Shown here piece after piece: positions 24,327 through 36,469 of a DNA stretch of 64,000 nt; position 1 is the first letter of the stretch, and each line of letters begins with the position of its first letter. The position numbers and the translations under genes were made by a program. Source of the DNA: Eimeria necatrix (taxonomy: Eukaryota > Apicomplexa > Conoidasida > Eucoccidiorida > Eimeriidae); the NCBI RefSeq assembly GCF_000499385.1, contig NW_013651812.1, positions 62,001-126,000 on the forward strand. The letters are read 5' to 3'. The notes under the pieces are model-generated. The model was not told the DNA's origin, did not search any database, and saw nothing but the letters and a program-made list of their open reading frames with translations.

Positions 24327-27300
24327 AATCCACAGACTTCGTTCCTGTTATCACTTCTGACAGTGGTTCGCTAAGAGTCCGCCGCTACCAACCTAACGTA
24401 GGTGAAACGTGACTTGGGTAAGATCCAGAAAGACCTGAGCCGCCATGAAACAGAAACTTATTCCTCTGCTCTCAAGGCTATCTTTGCCTGGGACTTTGAA
24501 TGCTTGTGTTTTCTGCAGGTTTCAAGTACTCTGCTCCCCTCTATTAGTTCTATCAATCAAGCTACCTAATAACTCGCTTAAAAAACTGGCATAGTTTGCA
24601 TTACTAGTAGCTGGAGCCATTACTGCTGTGGGGAACGGCACAGGGGGGCAGCCCAAACCAGGGCTACATTCCACAGCAAGACCACAGACAGACACAAAAC
24701 GCGTCTGTCCGGATCCCCTGAAGAGTCATGGAAACACTGTAAATGTAGTCTTACACTACGTTTTTTCGCAACTGATTCCTAGTTCTTTAGCGCGCCTCTT
24801 CTTCAGTACTTGTGTGACGAGACCTACAGCTGCTACTGAAGGTGCCTGTTTCCTTGACGAAAAGTCGAAACTCCTTAGACATCAGCGTACTGCATACGTT
24901 TATTCAGCTTAAAGAAAATGCTTTTAAACGTAATTTAATAATGCGTGGGCTTGGCCTGTGGTTTTTCAGACGCAAATAATGCGGGTTGTGAGGTCACCTT
25001 TGGCAGTAGGGGCTCACAGGAAATTCAAAGTACAGTAGCTCTCAAACACAAGTTCTCCGTTATATAATGACTGATTTATACTATTTGGAATGCTCATGAA
25101 TATCTTTTCTAGACGTGACACTGAAGGCTGCACGAGGTCCTCTGTTTTTAGACATACCTGAGGAGAGTGCAAAAGAGGAAGTATTCGCTCTGAAGCAGTG
25201 AAACAGAGAGTGCTCCACCTCAAATTTTCAACTGAACCTCCTTTTACCTAGTTCAAAGCAAGCTGTTCGAATTTTTGGACATTCTGAATGGCGCTTCTTG
25301 GCTATCAATCAGAAGCAGCGGCAAAAGCTCGACATCACAGTGGGTCGTTACTAATGGTGAAGAACCGCTCAAATTTACCGGCCCATATACATGTGTAATA
25401 AATATTGTTTTCGCCGAGTGGCTTCAGCTAAATGCCATCACTAAGCGAATGTGGTGCGCCACAAACGCAAAACAAGCTTCAGTTACTGGTGCTCTCTTTC
25501 TTTTCACCCTAATTGTCAAGCGTGTACTGTTTTTGAGGGACTCGACGCTTAGGCCACCAGCACTGTGAACTTTAAAGGTACTTAGTCTTGGAGTTGTTTC
25601 AGCTCTCTCGCCCGAGGCACAACCGCAAAACAAATTTCAGTTACTCGTGCTTCCTTTCTTTCCACCCTAATTGTCTAACGTGTACTGTTTTGGAGGGATG
25701 CGACGCTTAGGGTTTGGGACAAAGGCAAGGAAATTGTCCAATCAGTGTCCGTAGAAGCAATTCTTCGCATTAGTGGAATCAGAGTTTGTGTGCGAAGCTG
25801 TAAGACGTTTCGCCGCCCATTGGCCAAGGGCGAAAATGAGTTTTATATGTATCAGTGTAGTCAAACTATGACAAACTATTGTACTGTGATCGCACTGCTC
25901 ACTCACACACAGGTGAGGGCAGCTTCTGTAATTCGCAGCTCTCCGCTCCCGGCAACCGCAGAACTTGAAGTATTGGGGTACGAATATCTGGGATCGCCCC
26001 AGCTCTTCGGACAACTCTGAGCCGTACTTTCACTGGAATCGTGCTGGCAAGGGTGAAAAGTGCCAATTATCGAGCTAATCTGGGCGATACAATGAGTACC
26101 GAAGCGCATGCCACATGTGAAACCGAAAAAGAAGCCCACATTGGGGCGACAAAGCACGCCGCAACTGATATTATCTCGTTTTTCTCCAGCGTGGACCCTA
26201 AAGCCACTTCTTGCAACTGCCACATGCTGAAAAGTGCCATGCAGCAAAATTTTTCGTTGTACATAACTCTACCAAAGTGTTATAGCCCTCTGGGAATCGT
26301 AGAAGTCCTCTCAAATCCCGAGGAATGCGCAGGTTTCCTCAATGTATTTCAGGTTTACAGCTTGTAGAGACCAAAAAATTGTTGTGGGAATTTTGCACGT
26401 CTTGAAGTGGGAGCACCTGACTTCAGATAGCGAGAAAACGTTTCTGTCAGTAGTTGGCACCGAGATGCAGGAGATGAGGCATTCGTAGGTGTAAGAACAC
26501 TGCATACTAGCTAGGATACGACGTGTGTGCTTTAGTAACATGTTTGGGCTGGATCTCAGAGTTGCGAGGCAGTGTTCTTTTGTCACTGGAAGTTACGGCA
26601 ACACTCATGGGGAACAAGCTGCTGTGCTGACAACAACGCTCCCAAGTGTAGCAATGACTTTGCGGAGCGAAACAGTCATTGCTTGCATATGTCTATAAAA
26701 GCCTCATTATTTCACAGTGGTGCACTCTTGAGAACAATTTGCTTATTAGCTGACGCCCACTCTCCTGTTAGGCATGTAGGCTCTGGTGCTTTCGGCTGTG
26801 ACGCTGCTTGCTACCATATCAGTCCGTCAAATCACCAGTAGCATTTTCCTCACAGCAAGAACAACATCGTGTCCCTCTTGTAAAAGCTAGTTTTGCCATC
26901 TTGTTGCTGCTTTCATGTTCGGGTAGTCACTGACTCCTCCCGGCCTGTTTAGCAGTATGACAGACGCTATGTGATAATGTACCGGTAGCGCAATGCAAGG
27001 TGTGAAACCCAAGTATGCTCTTAGGCGCCTGGATATGCCTTTGTTGTTCAGGCGAATATCTAGGATATTTGACTGCGATGACATGGCAGGCCTCGTCCAG
27101 CTCTGCCCACTGAACGAGCTATGGCTACGGCATCGTTCTGCATGACGGGGGGCTCCGCCAGGGACAAATCACGCAATAATTTCAGCAAACGGGTACAGAA
27201 AATCTTCAGATACTTATCTTCGTCACACATTCCGGAGTGATACGCTAAATATAGCGAGTTTTCCAGTTTGCGGTGGGCGGCTTCACAGTGGAGCACGCAG

Positions 27301-28099
27301 TTTCTGTGGCCAACCTGACCTCCGAGGATCATTGTAAAAAATTTTCCATGCAAGCTTTCGATTATTCTTATCAATACATAGCATTTGCTTGAATAGTGAA
27401 ACCACTCTACAACAGTTTTGCAGGGGATTGAGCTGTTCCATTTTGGTGACCCTATTGCGGCGCCTTCATTGGCATGCGCACACCAGGGAATGTGTCTGCA
27501 GTTGCATTGACAGGCTCCCACTTGGCGGAAAAAAAACAATCCGAGGAAGGAATTATGCTGGTGTGACGGAGCTTCAAATAAAACGTTGTAAGGCATCCAC
27601 TCGTGGTTTGTGGCCCACCCATCCTCTACGGGGCTGCAGTGGCCCCGGGAAGCTCAGAGTTGTACGCTTCTCAGTGGACATTCCAAGTCTTTCTCTTACC
27701 TTAAAATCTGATTTGTCTAGAAGCCCACACCCCACATCTCGTGGTTTGTGGTTAGCGCGTTGTTTGCAAGCATCACCCACCCGCTTGTCTATGTCAACTT
27801 CTCGCCGGAATACGCCGCGAGCTGTAGGCTGCTTGCATTAAAGTTAGGTGCGCCACAGCTCGTCCCTCTGTATGCTGTTTTTAGGAGTTATTATCCATAA
27901 ATCAGCCACAGATACCCGAGCATCTTCGTGATTGGCAAACTGCAGCACTCTCCGTGCACACAGGGCTGGTGTCTACTTGGCCGCGTTCCCTTTTAAGGGA
28001 CCGTAGGGGAGTGTAGAGAGGAGTTGTGACGTGCCTATTCTTCATGTCAGGTGTCTAATTGAGTGCTTCTCGTTCTCTTTAAGGTCCACTTGCCGTACA
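24327..28099. other. Divergent spacer between CFAP58 and the SR protein gene
   Basis: CFAP58 and the SR gene are read away from each other across this 3.8 kb, so both promoters should lie here. No gene is supported. A minus-strand frame of 178 codons at 27596-27060, and an overlapping ATG-led frame near 27440, look moderately coding but have no convincing exon partners or family. A diverged duplication of about 93 bases sits at 25461-25553 and 25619-25711. Confidence 0.5.
25461..25711. repeat. Diverged direct repeat, about 93 bases, two copies
   Basis: The copies at 25461-25553 and 25619-25711 share long matches such as CACCCTAATTGTC and GTGTACTGTTTT and end in CGACGCTTAGG. About 65 bases separate them. 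Differences are scattered substitutions, so the duplication is not recent. Confidence 0.85.
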
Positions 28100-30714
28100 A
28101 TGAGCAGACAACACTGGTCGGGTGAACGCCTCTACGTAGGCAATTTACCCTATGACGTCACCGAACGCGAAGTCGACGACCTATTCTACAAGGTGAGCTG
28201 CTTGTATCTTTTTTTTCTGGCTAGAGTGGAGAGGCCGAATGACTTGGATTTTGCCGCAGTGAGTGCTGACTTCTTCCCACTTGTGTCATACATCATGCGA
28301 AATCATTGCGCAGTTTGGGCGAATTCGCGAAATCGAGGTAAAAAGAAGCCGGAAGCACGATACGTCTTTCGCTTTCGTCGTTTTTGATGACAAATAGTGA
28401 GCGTCAACCCTCGAAGATAGCATGCCTGTACGGTTTGCCGGCTATGTAGGTTGCGAACTAACCTGGTGCCGTCGCATTGCTGAGAATCTGGAGCTGCAGG
28501 TGCTTTTCTGTGTTGATCAGCTCTGTGGAGGATGCGATAGAGAGGAGGGATGGCATGCGCTATGGCGATATGTGCCTACGCGTTGAACGCGGAGGGGAGC
28601 GCCGCGGTGGCCGTGGAGGTGGCGATGGCGGGTCTTATGGACCTCCAAGGCGGTACGTCGTTTCCGAAGCTTTGGAATCTTGATTTGAAGACAAATTGCA
28701 GCATAAGCTATCTGTGCATTCTTTAGGGCAGAACAAATTTCTCATCAGGGACCGCTGACGATGACGAGGCATGATAAAACCCCGTCCACACTGTTTATGC
28801 AACGAGCTCAGTATTATTCCTGCAGTGAACATTCGCTGGAAGAGCTGAGTAGTGCTGTGATTTTTAAAGGAAGTGGTGACAGACAGAACGTGCAGTGAGA
28901 AATTTCAGAATTCTTTTAGACGTGTTGCTCTTGCTCTACAGTTCGGCATTCCGTGTTCGTGTACTTGGCCTCCCGCCGACCGCCAGCTGGCAGGACCTCA
29001 AAGACCATATGCGCAAGGCTGGAGATGTTGGTTTTGCAAGCGTTGAAAATAGGGTGAGGCTGGAGTAACTACATTGCCGTGCGTAGCAGGGTGAGACTGG
29101 AGTAATTTTCTTGCCGTGCACGCCAAAATCATTTATTGCAAGCAAGGTCGCTCGGTATATCTCATTAGGCGCTGCGTTGCCTGGCACGTGTCATAAGAGC
29201 TCTAAAGCTCTGATGTGCTTCACCGTGCTGTAAGAGCTCTGGAGCTCTGACGTGCTTTACCGTGCTGAGTACGAAGGTAACTTTCGTTGGAGCTGCTTAT
29301 GGTGATTTGGGGACTTGGTATTAAGCGACTGAGTATGGAAGTTGGCAGGTGCTTCAGTAGCGACTCCGTACAACAGGGAGAAGCCGCATCCAGTATGTGG
29401 GGGTGTAGGGTTCAGGGTAACTTATTTGGAGTTGTTCTGGACTGACCGTGCTGTTGGGAAGCTTGGCGCAAATGGCTGTGGGGATTTGAGTTGCAAGGGT
29501 CCGTATGCTGACCCAAGAGCTCTCGACTCGGGCCCTTGGAGCTCCAACCCTAGATTTCGCTCTGGATTTTCGTTCTTCAGGAGGGTTTGGGCTGACAATG
29601 TGTTGGCGTTTTCGCGGCAACGAAGATCGTTTTATCAAGTGGTTTTTGCAGCGCTGGGGCATTGTGTCTTCTCTCTATGCATCGCATATTGGCTGTTGGG
29701 TTGTGGCAATTTGGGCGTTGGAACTGTTGCTTGGATGTGCTATACACTACATGAGGCAACATGCTTGTTCACATGCCAGTGTTCTATGCGCTGCCCAGGT
29801 AGGTATTGTGGAGTATCCTACTCGAGAAGAAATGGAGTACGCTATAAAGCGTTTGGACAGAAGCGAATTTTGCAACATTTTCCACCGTGCGCAAATCCGC
29901 GTCGAGCGTGATTACGTAAGATACTGCTGGCACTTTGACCGATGCATTCTACTGCTTTGCTAGGGAGGTTTAGCCGTGGCAAATACGATGCATTCTACTG
30001 CTTTGCTAGGGAGGTTTAGCCGTGGCAAATACTCATTCCGTAACAATGGCAACCATTTTGTATGGAGAGGATATGACTGTGTGCTTTCCAGGGATCTGGG
30101 GAAGATGGATACGAGCGTGGTGGCCGGTAAGCACGTGCAGAGTTGCATTCGACAAATATCAGACGCATTCGACATATCAGACTGTCACTACATTACTCTG
30201 CTTTTCCCCTACAGAGCGCATAGCTCGAACCTTTTTGTTCAACGCAAACCACTTCGTTTCTAGTATTTCTTTTCAAGTGTTATGAGCGCCCAATATGTTC
30301 AGGCGAAGCCGCAGCAACTCTGTGAGAAGAAATCGATCGCGGTCCCCGAGACACGTGTCGTCGTATGCTGAGCATGAATCATCGTCCAGACGCCGAAGGA
30401 GTCGTTCCAGATCTCCAGCAGCGTGTCAGTCGAATGCACACTCTGACGCGGAACAGTGTCTGTCGGTGCGTAGTGATAAAGGAGGCACAGCTGACTCGGG
30501 GGACATTCATGAGTCGCATACGCGTCCAAATTCGCGCTCACGGTCGGGATCGCCGCGTGCCCAACGTCATTCTGAGTCACGTGAGCATGCAGCCTCTCAC
30601 ACCAGTGAGCAGAAAAGGCCAACTGAACCCCGTGGCCGGTCAAGGTCCTGCTCTGGCACCCTACCGCTACAGCCTACGGACCAAAATCATTCTGAGGCAT
30701 CCATCAGGGATTGA
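28100..30714 (+). CDS. SR splicing factor, SRSF1 (ASF/SF2) type, seven exons
   Basis: SR proteins bind pre-mRNA through RRM domains and recruit the spliceosome through an Arg/Ser tail; they act in the nucleus. Exons 28100-28192, 28314-28396, 28521-28652, 28942-29053, 29799-29915, 30092-30126 and 30303-30714 all keep phase and give 327 residues. RRM1 shows L-Y-V-G-N-L (residues 11-16, RNP2) and T-S-F-A-F-V-V-F (48-55, RNP1). A Gly/Arg hinge follows. RRM2 carries S-W-Q-D-L-K-D-H (118-125), the signature of the pseudo-RRM of the SRSF1 group, and continues across exon 5 (E-Y-P-T-R-E-E-M). Exon 6 is only 35 bases. Exon 7 encodes a Ser/Arg-rich tail with R-S-R-S-R-S-P-type repeats. Introns 4 and 5 contain short tandem duplications, one of which copies the exon-4 splice donor. 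Convergent with the NEK gene. Confidence 0.93.
29051..29124 (+). repeat. 37-base tandem duplication including a splice donor
   Basis: Copies at 29051-29087 and 29088-29124 both begin AGGGTGAG and contain CTGGAGTAA and TTGCCGTGC. The first copy spans the end of exon 4 of the SR gene and its donor; the second lies just inside the intron. Confidence 0.85.
29194..29267 (+). repeat. 37-base tandem duplication in intron 4 of the SR gene
   Basis: Copies at 29194-29230 and 29231-29267 both begin TAAGAGCTCT and end ACCGTGCTG, with four to five differences. The period equals that of the neighbouring duplication at 29051, but the units are unrelated. Confidence 0.88.
29941..30032 (+). repeat. 46-base perfect tandem duplication in intron 5 of the SR gene
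   Basis: Positions 29941-29986 and 29987-30032 are identical (unit begins GATGCATTCTACTGCTTTGC). Identity implies a recent event. It lies between the exon-5 donor and the 35-base exon 6. Confidence 0.95.
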
Positions 30715-31409
30715 TTCTCCTAGAAGTCTACGGATTCCGAGAGGACGACTGCTTGTCGCCTTTGCATGTATTTCGAATTGCCTGAACTAGGGTTTCAACT
30801 GGTGCAATTTTCTGAACTTGCTACTGAGCCTCTAATATGAGTTCTATTGTTTCATGACATGGCCAGCACCCAGCCTTTGGTATAAGCTGTGCGGAAGCGA
30901 CGTCACCGCTTCTGAGGCGTTGGCCAATGTGCGTTGAGCGTATGCCACATGTTCAGTAGAATCAGCCACGGCTTGCTCCAGGGTGCCTTTGGAAAAAAGG
31001 CACCAAAAGTTTGGCGTGGCATCAAGGAACAAGAAACGTGCAATTTGATCAGTACCGTTGCCAGTTTCCTAGTAATTCACCCTTCACATGGAGTCAATTC
31101 ACAGGTTGGGTAATGTATCTGTGCACGGATGGGCATGCACCGTTCAGACAACCCACTCAGGTTATGATCAACCATCCGTACAAAACCAACCACTTCGAAT
31201 TCCTAATCTAACTACGCTCTTACGGGAAGTCCAGTTAAGCTGTGCTTTTAAGCCCCACGTAGAACGGCTTGTTAAAGAGGCATCTGGTATCCCCTCGGAT
31301 ATACGAATGGAATCAACATGGTTATGTGGCTTTGAAAAATAAACGTAGTTTAAGACGAAGCGCAGCGCAGAGTAATTGTGCTGAGGATGAAGAACGCTGC
31401 TAGGGAAAA

Positions 31410-34253
31410 TCATGCCCTAGACCGCGAGCAACAACGCACTGTGAAGGATTTCTGACGTTTTGAACGAGATTCTGACGAGAGCTCGTTTCCATCTACGTAC
31501 ACACCGGGTTGATGGTCGACAGCCGACGTGTTCTCTGTTGGCAAACAATACTTGCGGTTCGCCTCACTATTGGAATGCCGAGCTACCCTTAAACAAATAA
31601 GTTTTATCAATCTTTGTCGCTTTGACAAGGCATACTTTTTATCTGAGGGGACCTGACCAGCAGCAGCTTTTGCGTGTTGGCGCTGCGCCGTGGGACTGCC
31701 TGTTCCTTTAGGTGCCAAGCAGCATGGGACAGCTCTTGTAGCAGTTGGCGCTGCAATTTTGCTGAAGCACCCTTCGGCCGATACAGGGGATTGTTGATCT
31801 TCTCCAGGAGCAAGGCACCTTGCGGCGTTTAATGCCTCGTGGGGAAGACTCTTCGCTGTACACGTGGCATTTGTCATTGACCCAACACCATTGTTATCCT
31901 CATTGAGGAGGCCCGCGTTGTTGCTGGTGCGCATTCCGATGCCAATAAGCGTTTCTTCTTGTGTTTTTGTATGCTCTTCACCAACTAGGCTGCTTTGAGG
32001 CAGCAAAGCGTCTAGCAGGACATCTAGTTCCTGATTGTCAGTGGGAGCATTCTGTTTATGTTTTGACTCCGTTTGATTGAGTGTGCCTTCTAAAGTCAAA
32101 CTGTTTTTAATGCTTTGCGGCTCCTCATTTGATGCTTCAGCTGCCACTATTCTCTGCCATGGCAATACTGGGCGAGGCCCAAAGTTCCGCAACAAGGGTT
32201 CATCCAGATCTGCAGGACGCAAAAGAGCCGTTTGGATATTACTAGCCGTTGCATATGCCGAGCGCTTCTGTCTAGGTTTGATAAGCTCTCTCACCCAGCG
32301 CCTTGCCGCGTGAAGCGCCTTGTGGAGTTTCGTCAGTACTGCCAAACAACTCCTCTTCTGTGACGAGACCAAGCTTAAACGTCGTGCACTGCGAGCATGC
32401 GTGTATGAGCCAAAAACAGGTTTTCGCTTTTCTGCACAGTAGCAATTTTGGCCAGAGCGGATATGCTGGTAACAAATGAAGCAGCCCGGTGATCTACCAA
32501 ATATTCAGAGCTTTGAGGAAACCGACAGCAAAACTGGTCATGCTAACAGCACTAAACTAAAACGCCTTCGCCAAGGCTCTCTGCACCATGCATACGTTTT
32601 CAAGGTACCGGTTTGAACGTAATTTTTCACCTTATCAAAATGTGGTGCTAAGGCGCGTTGGGGAATTGGCTCTGCCTCACTTTGCCGCGCAGATTATCTA
32701 CTTCTAAGCTGAGAGAGGGAGTTGGGAGGTCTTGCAGGATCTCTTTGAATTGTTCTTGGATATTCTTGAGGTAGTGCAGAACTTCATACCTCGAGAGACG
32801 GCATGCGAACGCATGGTACTTCAAAGGAGTCTGAAGCTAGGAGGAGGAGTGTTTACTTGCCACTGAGGAGTAGAGAGTACCTTTTTCCCACATTGAGAAT
32901 CTAACCTGCTCGCAAGTATCTCCGTATACTTGTAGAAAAAGGGCATGCGTATTATCTCGACAGTGCTGGGCCGTAAAGCTGGGTCTTTTTGAAGCATACG
33001 ACTAATAAGGTGCAAAATCTCCGCAGCGTACGCCTGCGGCGGAACATCTAAGCGGGTCGGTGGGGGAGCATTTGTCACTTTTATGGCAAGCTCGATGACA
33101 TTATTCGCTGAACGTTGCACGCACAGCCGCCAAACACCGGTTTGAGTGATTCGCCAGGGAAATTGTCATGTGTAGTTCCTCTTCAGGAGTGCTCAAGTGG
33201 CTTTTTAGTCCAGTAGTGGCCAAGATTGTCCTCTTTGCATATTCAAATTTTAGCTGTACCAGTAGCTAAGCTATCCCAGCCTCAGCAGACATTCCTTACC
33301 ATTGTACGGATGCCTTAGGCAGCAGAGCTCGTACAAGACACATCCAAGGGACCATATATCTGCCTTGTATGTGTATCCGTTGGAGGAATGCAATTCGGGT
33401 GCCATGTATAGGGGCGACCCCACAAACGAGCTGCGGATTTTCGTATGGCTAAAGCTTTTGGCTACCCCGAAGTCCCCCAGCTTCACAAGTCCGTTACTGA
33501 ATAACAGTATGTTGTGAGTTTTTATGTCCCTATGCATTATCTGGCTTGTGTGTAGATGGTGTAGCCCGAACACGCACTGAACAAATATGAGCATGATATC
33601 ATGCTCTTGGAAGAATGGGCTGTTGGAGTTCTTGCCTTGCGCCTTAGGGAGTGCAGGAGGAGTCCGCATGCGCGCCTCCTGCTTAGCAAGCAACTCCTTT
33701 CTGCGAAGAACCTGGGACGCAAGGTCGCCTGAATCTGCGTACTCCATGACGATTGACAGCTTCTCCTCTTCTGGGTCCAGATGAGCTTCGACAAACTGTA
33801 TAATGTTAGGGTGGGGTTGTAAGTCTTGCAAAATGCTTGTTTCATTCCACGCATCTTGCCTTTCCTGAGAAGTCAAAGGCCCAAGATTGACCTCTTTGAT
33901 AACATAAAATTTGCCTGAGCGGAGAGAAAGAAGCGCCTTGGCATTGCAAAATAACACGTGAACAATTGGTTCCTTGAAAGAGACACTGTTGTGACTGTGT
34001 TTTTCAAGCTATTAAAACTGCATTTTGCATGGGCTGTGATCTGCATATCATGGGCGGATTGAGTCAACTGTAAAATTAGCACATCTACTGGATGATGCCG
34101 CACAAACCAGAGCTGGCCTGGAATGTCATAAACCTGCATTAATGCTGAGGTGTGAAATGACCTAGAAGCCTACAGGTTGTGGTGTCCTGCGCGAGATGAC
34201 AGTCTCCCTGAGAGCCGGCCCCTATTTTCTTAACCAGTTCGTACTTCTGCATC
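31410..34253 (-). CDS. NEK-family Ser/Thr protein kinase with C-terminal extension, five exons
   Basis: NEK kinases act in mitosis, at centrosomes and in flagella. Exon 1 (34253-34174) starts with ATG and encodes Y-E-L-V-K-K-I-G-A-G-S-Q-G, the glycine loop. Exon 2 (33914-33300) has V-I-K-E (ATP-binding Lys), H-R-D-I-K-T-H-N-I-L-L (catalytic loop), L-G-D-F-G, G-S-P-L-Y-M-A-P-E and D-I-W-S-L-G-C. Exon 3 (33107-32906) completes the C-lobe. Exon 4 (32789-32681) is helical, and exon 5 (32357-31410) is a 315-residue tail, basic and Ser/Thr-rich, without a recognised domain. Junctions 2-3, 3-4 and 4-5 keep phase. The exon 1-2 junction does not: the exons sum to one base more than a multiple of three, and the glycine-loop frame turns unlike a kinase after G-S-Q-G-D. 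Dropping one G of the GG at 34200-34201 restores the expected pattern. This could be a sequencing error, a misread splice site or a damaged gene. About 650 residues if intact. Confidence 0.85.
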
Positions 34254-36469
34254 GTTGGAGTCCTCAGAACATATGCTGGAGTCTACAGGAGACGCCTTGT
34301 TTTGGTTCACTTGCAGCTTTCTGACTGATGATGCAACTTCTTTTTCGTGCTCCAGCAGAGAAAGTTTAGCACATCTATCTTGGTGCAGATTTGATTGGAC
34401 CAAACAATTACCATTTGGCCCAGTGCAGAAACTCAGCACAGTAAATTGAAACTAAATTTGCCAGAAGCTTCGGGTAAAACTCTTATTTATCGTTACGCCC
34501 GGTTACGGCGTTAGTAGTGCTGCTGCATGCGTGGTGCAGCATTATCTCCCCCGAAAGCGACCAAGAGTCTCTTTTTGCCTTGCCAACTGGCATCTGCTCT
34601 GAGCTTTTTGCATCATACAAACCTGAAGACAAAAGTAATGCTGCTTCATTGCATGCAGATTCGCCACGTGGGCGAGCATGTTGCGGCCCGTAATGCTCAT
34701 GACAATCATAAAGACGAGAGGTGGGAGCGGTGATACAGTCGAATCAGCAGACTGCATGCGTGGCACCCAAAGAAAACGATTAACGTCCTTAATTGCGAAC
34801 ACTAACGTCTGGTGCGCTTAATGGAAGCAGAGCGTGAGAGATTCTGGTATAGCAGGTCAAACTATGCTCCCTTCGCAGCGAGTTCACTGGCACTGCCAGG
34901 GTTGTAGCAGCAAAACATCGTTCAGGCAGAACTTACACACTGCAAAACGTATTCAGACTGAATTTTAGAGTGCTCTCACTAACAGATTCATCTGAAAGGC
35001 CATATTTGAGGCAGGAGCTGGCTGTTGCATGCAAGCTCCTTCTGCCATAACGAGAGACTACCCCCTCCCTTTTGCTTTTTCCGATATATGTATCTGGTAC
35101 ATGAGGTGGTACGTGTAAAACCCAACAAATTAGGGCAATTTGCTCGAGCCGCAGCTCCGTAGTGAGGCAGCTGAGCAGGTTCCAAGCCAGCAGCTTGTGC
35201 ATGCCAGTGGCTGCCCTCGCCTGAATACAGCCTTTTAAAAGAGTTTACTACGAGGACCAGTATGGAAACCTGTATAAATGTTAGTAACGGAACGGCATTT
35301 CCGCGCTTCGCTGTGGGATGTGCCAGTAAGTTTGCTCCGCAACCGTACTGGAGGAGGGCGTGTGTGGAAGCGCTAACACTAGTGCCACAGAAGCTTTCGT
35401 GATTGACGAGCTGGCTCCACAAAACCAAAAACAAGGTTTTAATGCTTGTTGTCTCAATTGCAAAAGCTATTTCTCTCTCCGGCTGAAAAGTTGCCCGCTG
35501 CCTGCAAGCCTGTGTTTTTGCGGTCCCTGGAGCAAGTAAGGTATGCGGCTAGTTTAGTTATTGCGAGGCACACACTGGAGCATAAACAAAGATGAAAATC
35601 ATGATGAAGGCATTTGCAGGAGCTGCTGACCTGCGTGATGACCCAGAAAGTGAAGTCACTGGAAATAGCGACCAAAGAGACATCTGTACCAACCGCTTTG
35701 TGGTGGAGACGCTGCTGGCCTTCTCTCCGAAATTTTAGCTTGAAAAGGTATTCCAAGCAAAGAAATGGCACAATACGTGTTTTGCGTATCTTGCATACTT
35801 AGGTACTTCGCTCGGTTCGTCCAAACCAGTGGTGTACACACCTATTCAACTTCAGTCCATTGAAATGGAAAAGAACGGAACAGAGAAGCCGCCGTTCTCG
35901 GTATGAGTTGACTACGCCTGTAAATGTATGTTGCTTTGATGACTGAATGCGTGTGAGTTGTTTTCGGGGTTCTCTACTATGGCAAGCGACTCTCATATCA
36001 GTTTGCAGTACGAAGCCCACTTTAGGAACAGCGGCAACTGCTATGAAGATAGACAGAGCTGCAACTTAGCTGTGCTGTATAGTTTTAAAGAGCAAACGGA
36101 ATTGTGGTGCCAATGAGAAACAGCACGTTGCTAACTGCGCAAGGCACATGTTTCAAATCTAGCAGTATGGACGAGGAAGTTGGCGTGGCTTGCCTCTTCA
36201 TTGTGATCGTGATAACTATGGAGACCAATAAAAATCCTGGATGTTGTGGTTGGATCTACAGATGTAGCTGCGCCGGGCGCATATTGCACGTAGTTGATGC
36301 ACTTGGCGCTCTAGCTCTCTGACATAGTTTTGAATATCCCAGACGTTTAAGTCAAAAGTTAATGACACCTCAAAGTTGTACTGGTTGCCACGGCATACCG
36401 TGGCTGAGCCCATCTCGGCAATCAGGAGTGGAAAATGAGGGTGTTTTGCGGCAGTTTTTGTAGCATTCA
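34254..36469. other. Spacer between NEK and epsilon-tubulin genes
   Basis: Both flanking genes are on the minus strand, so this 2.2 kb should contain the NEK promoter and the tubulin 3' region. Open frames reach at most about 148 codons, on both strands, with no recognisable motif. I see no gene. Confidence 0.5.

Noticed and set aside
29342..29911. Plus-strand open frame of 189 codons
   Set aside because: It covers an intron of the SR gene and reads exon 5 in a different frame from the one that continues RRM2.
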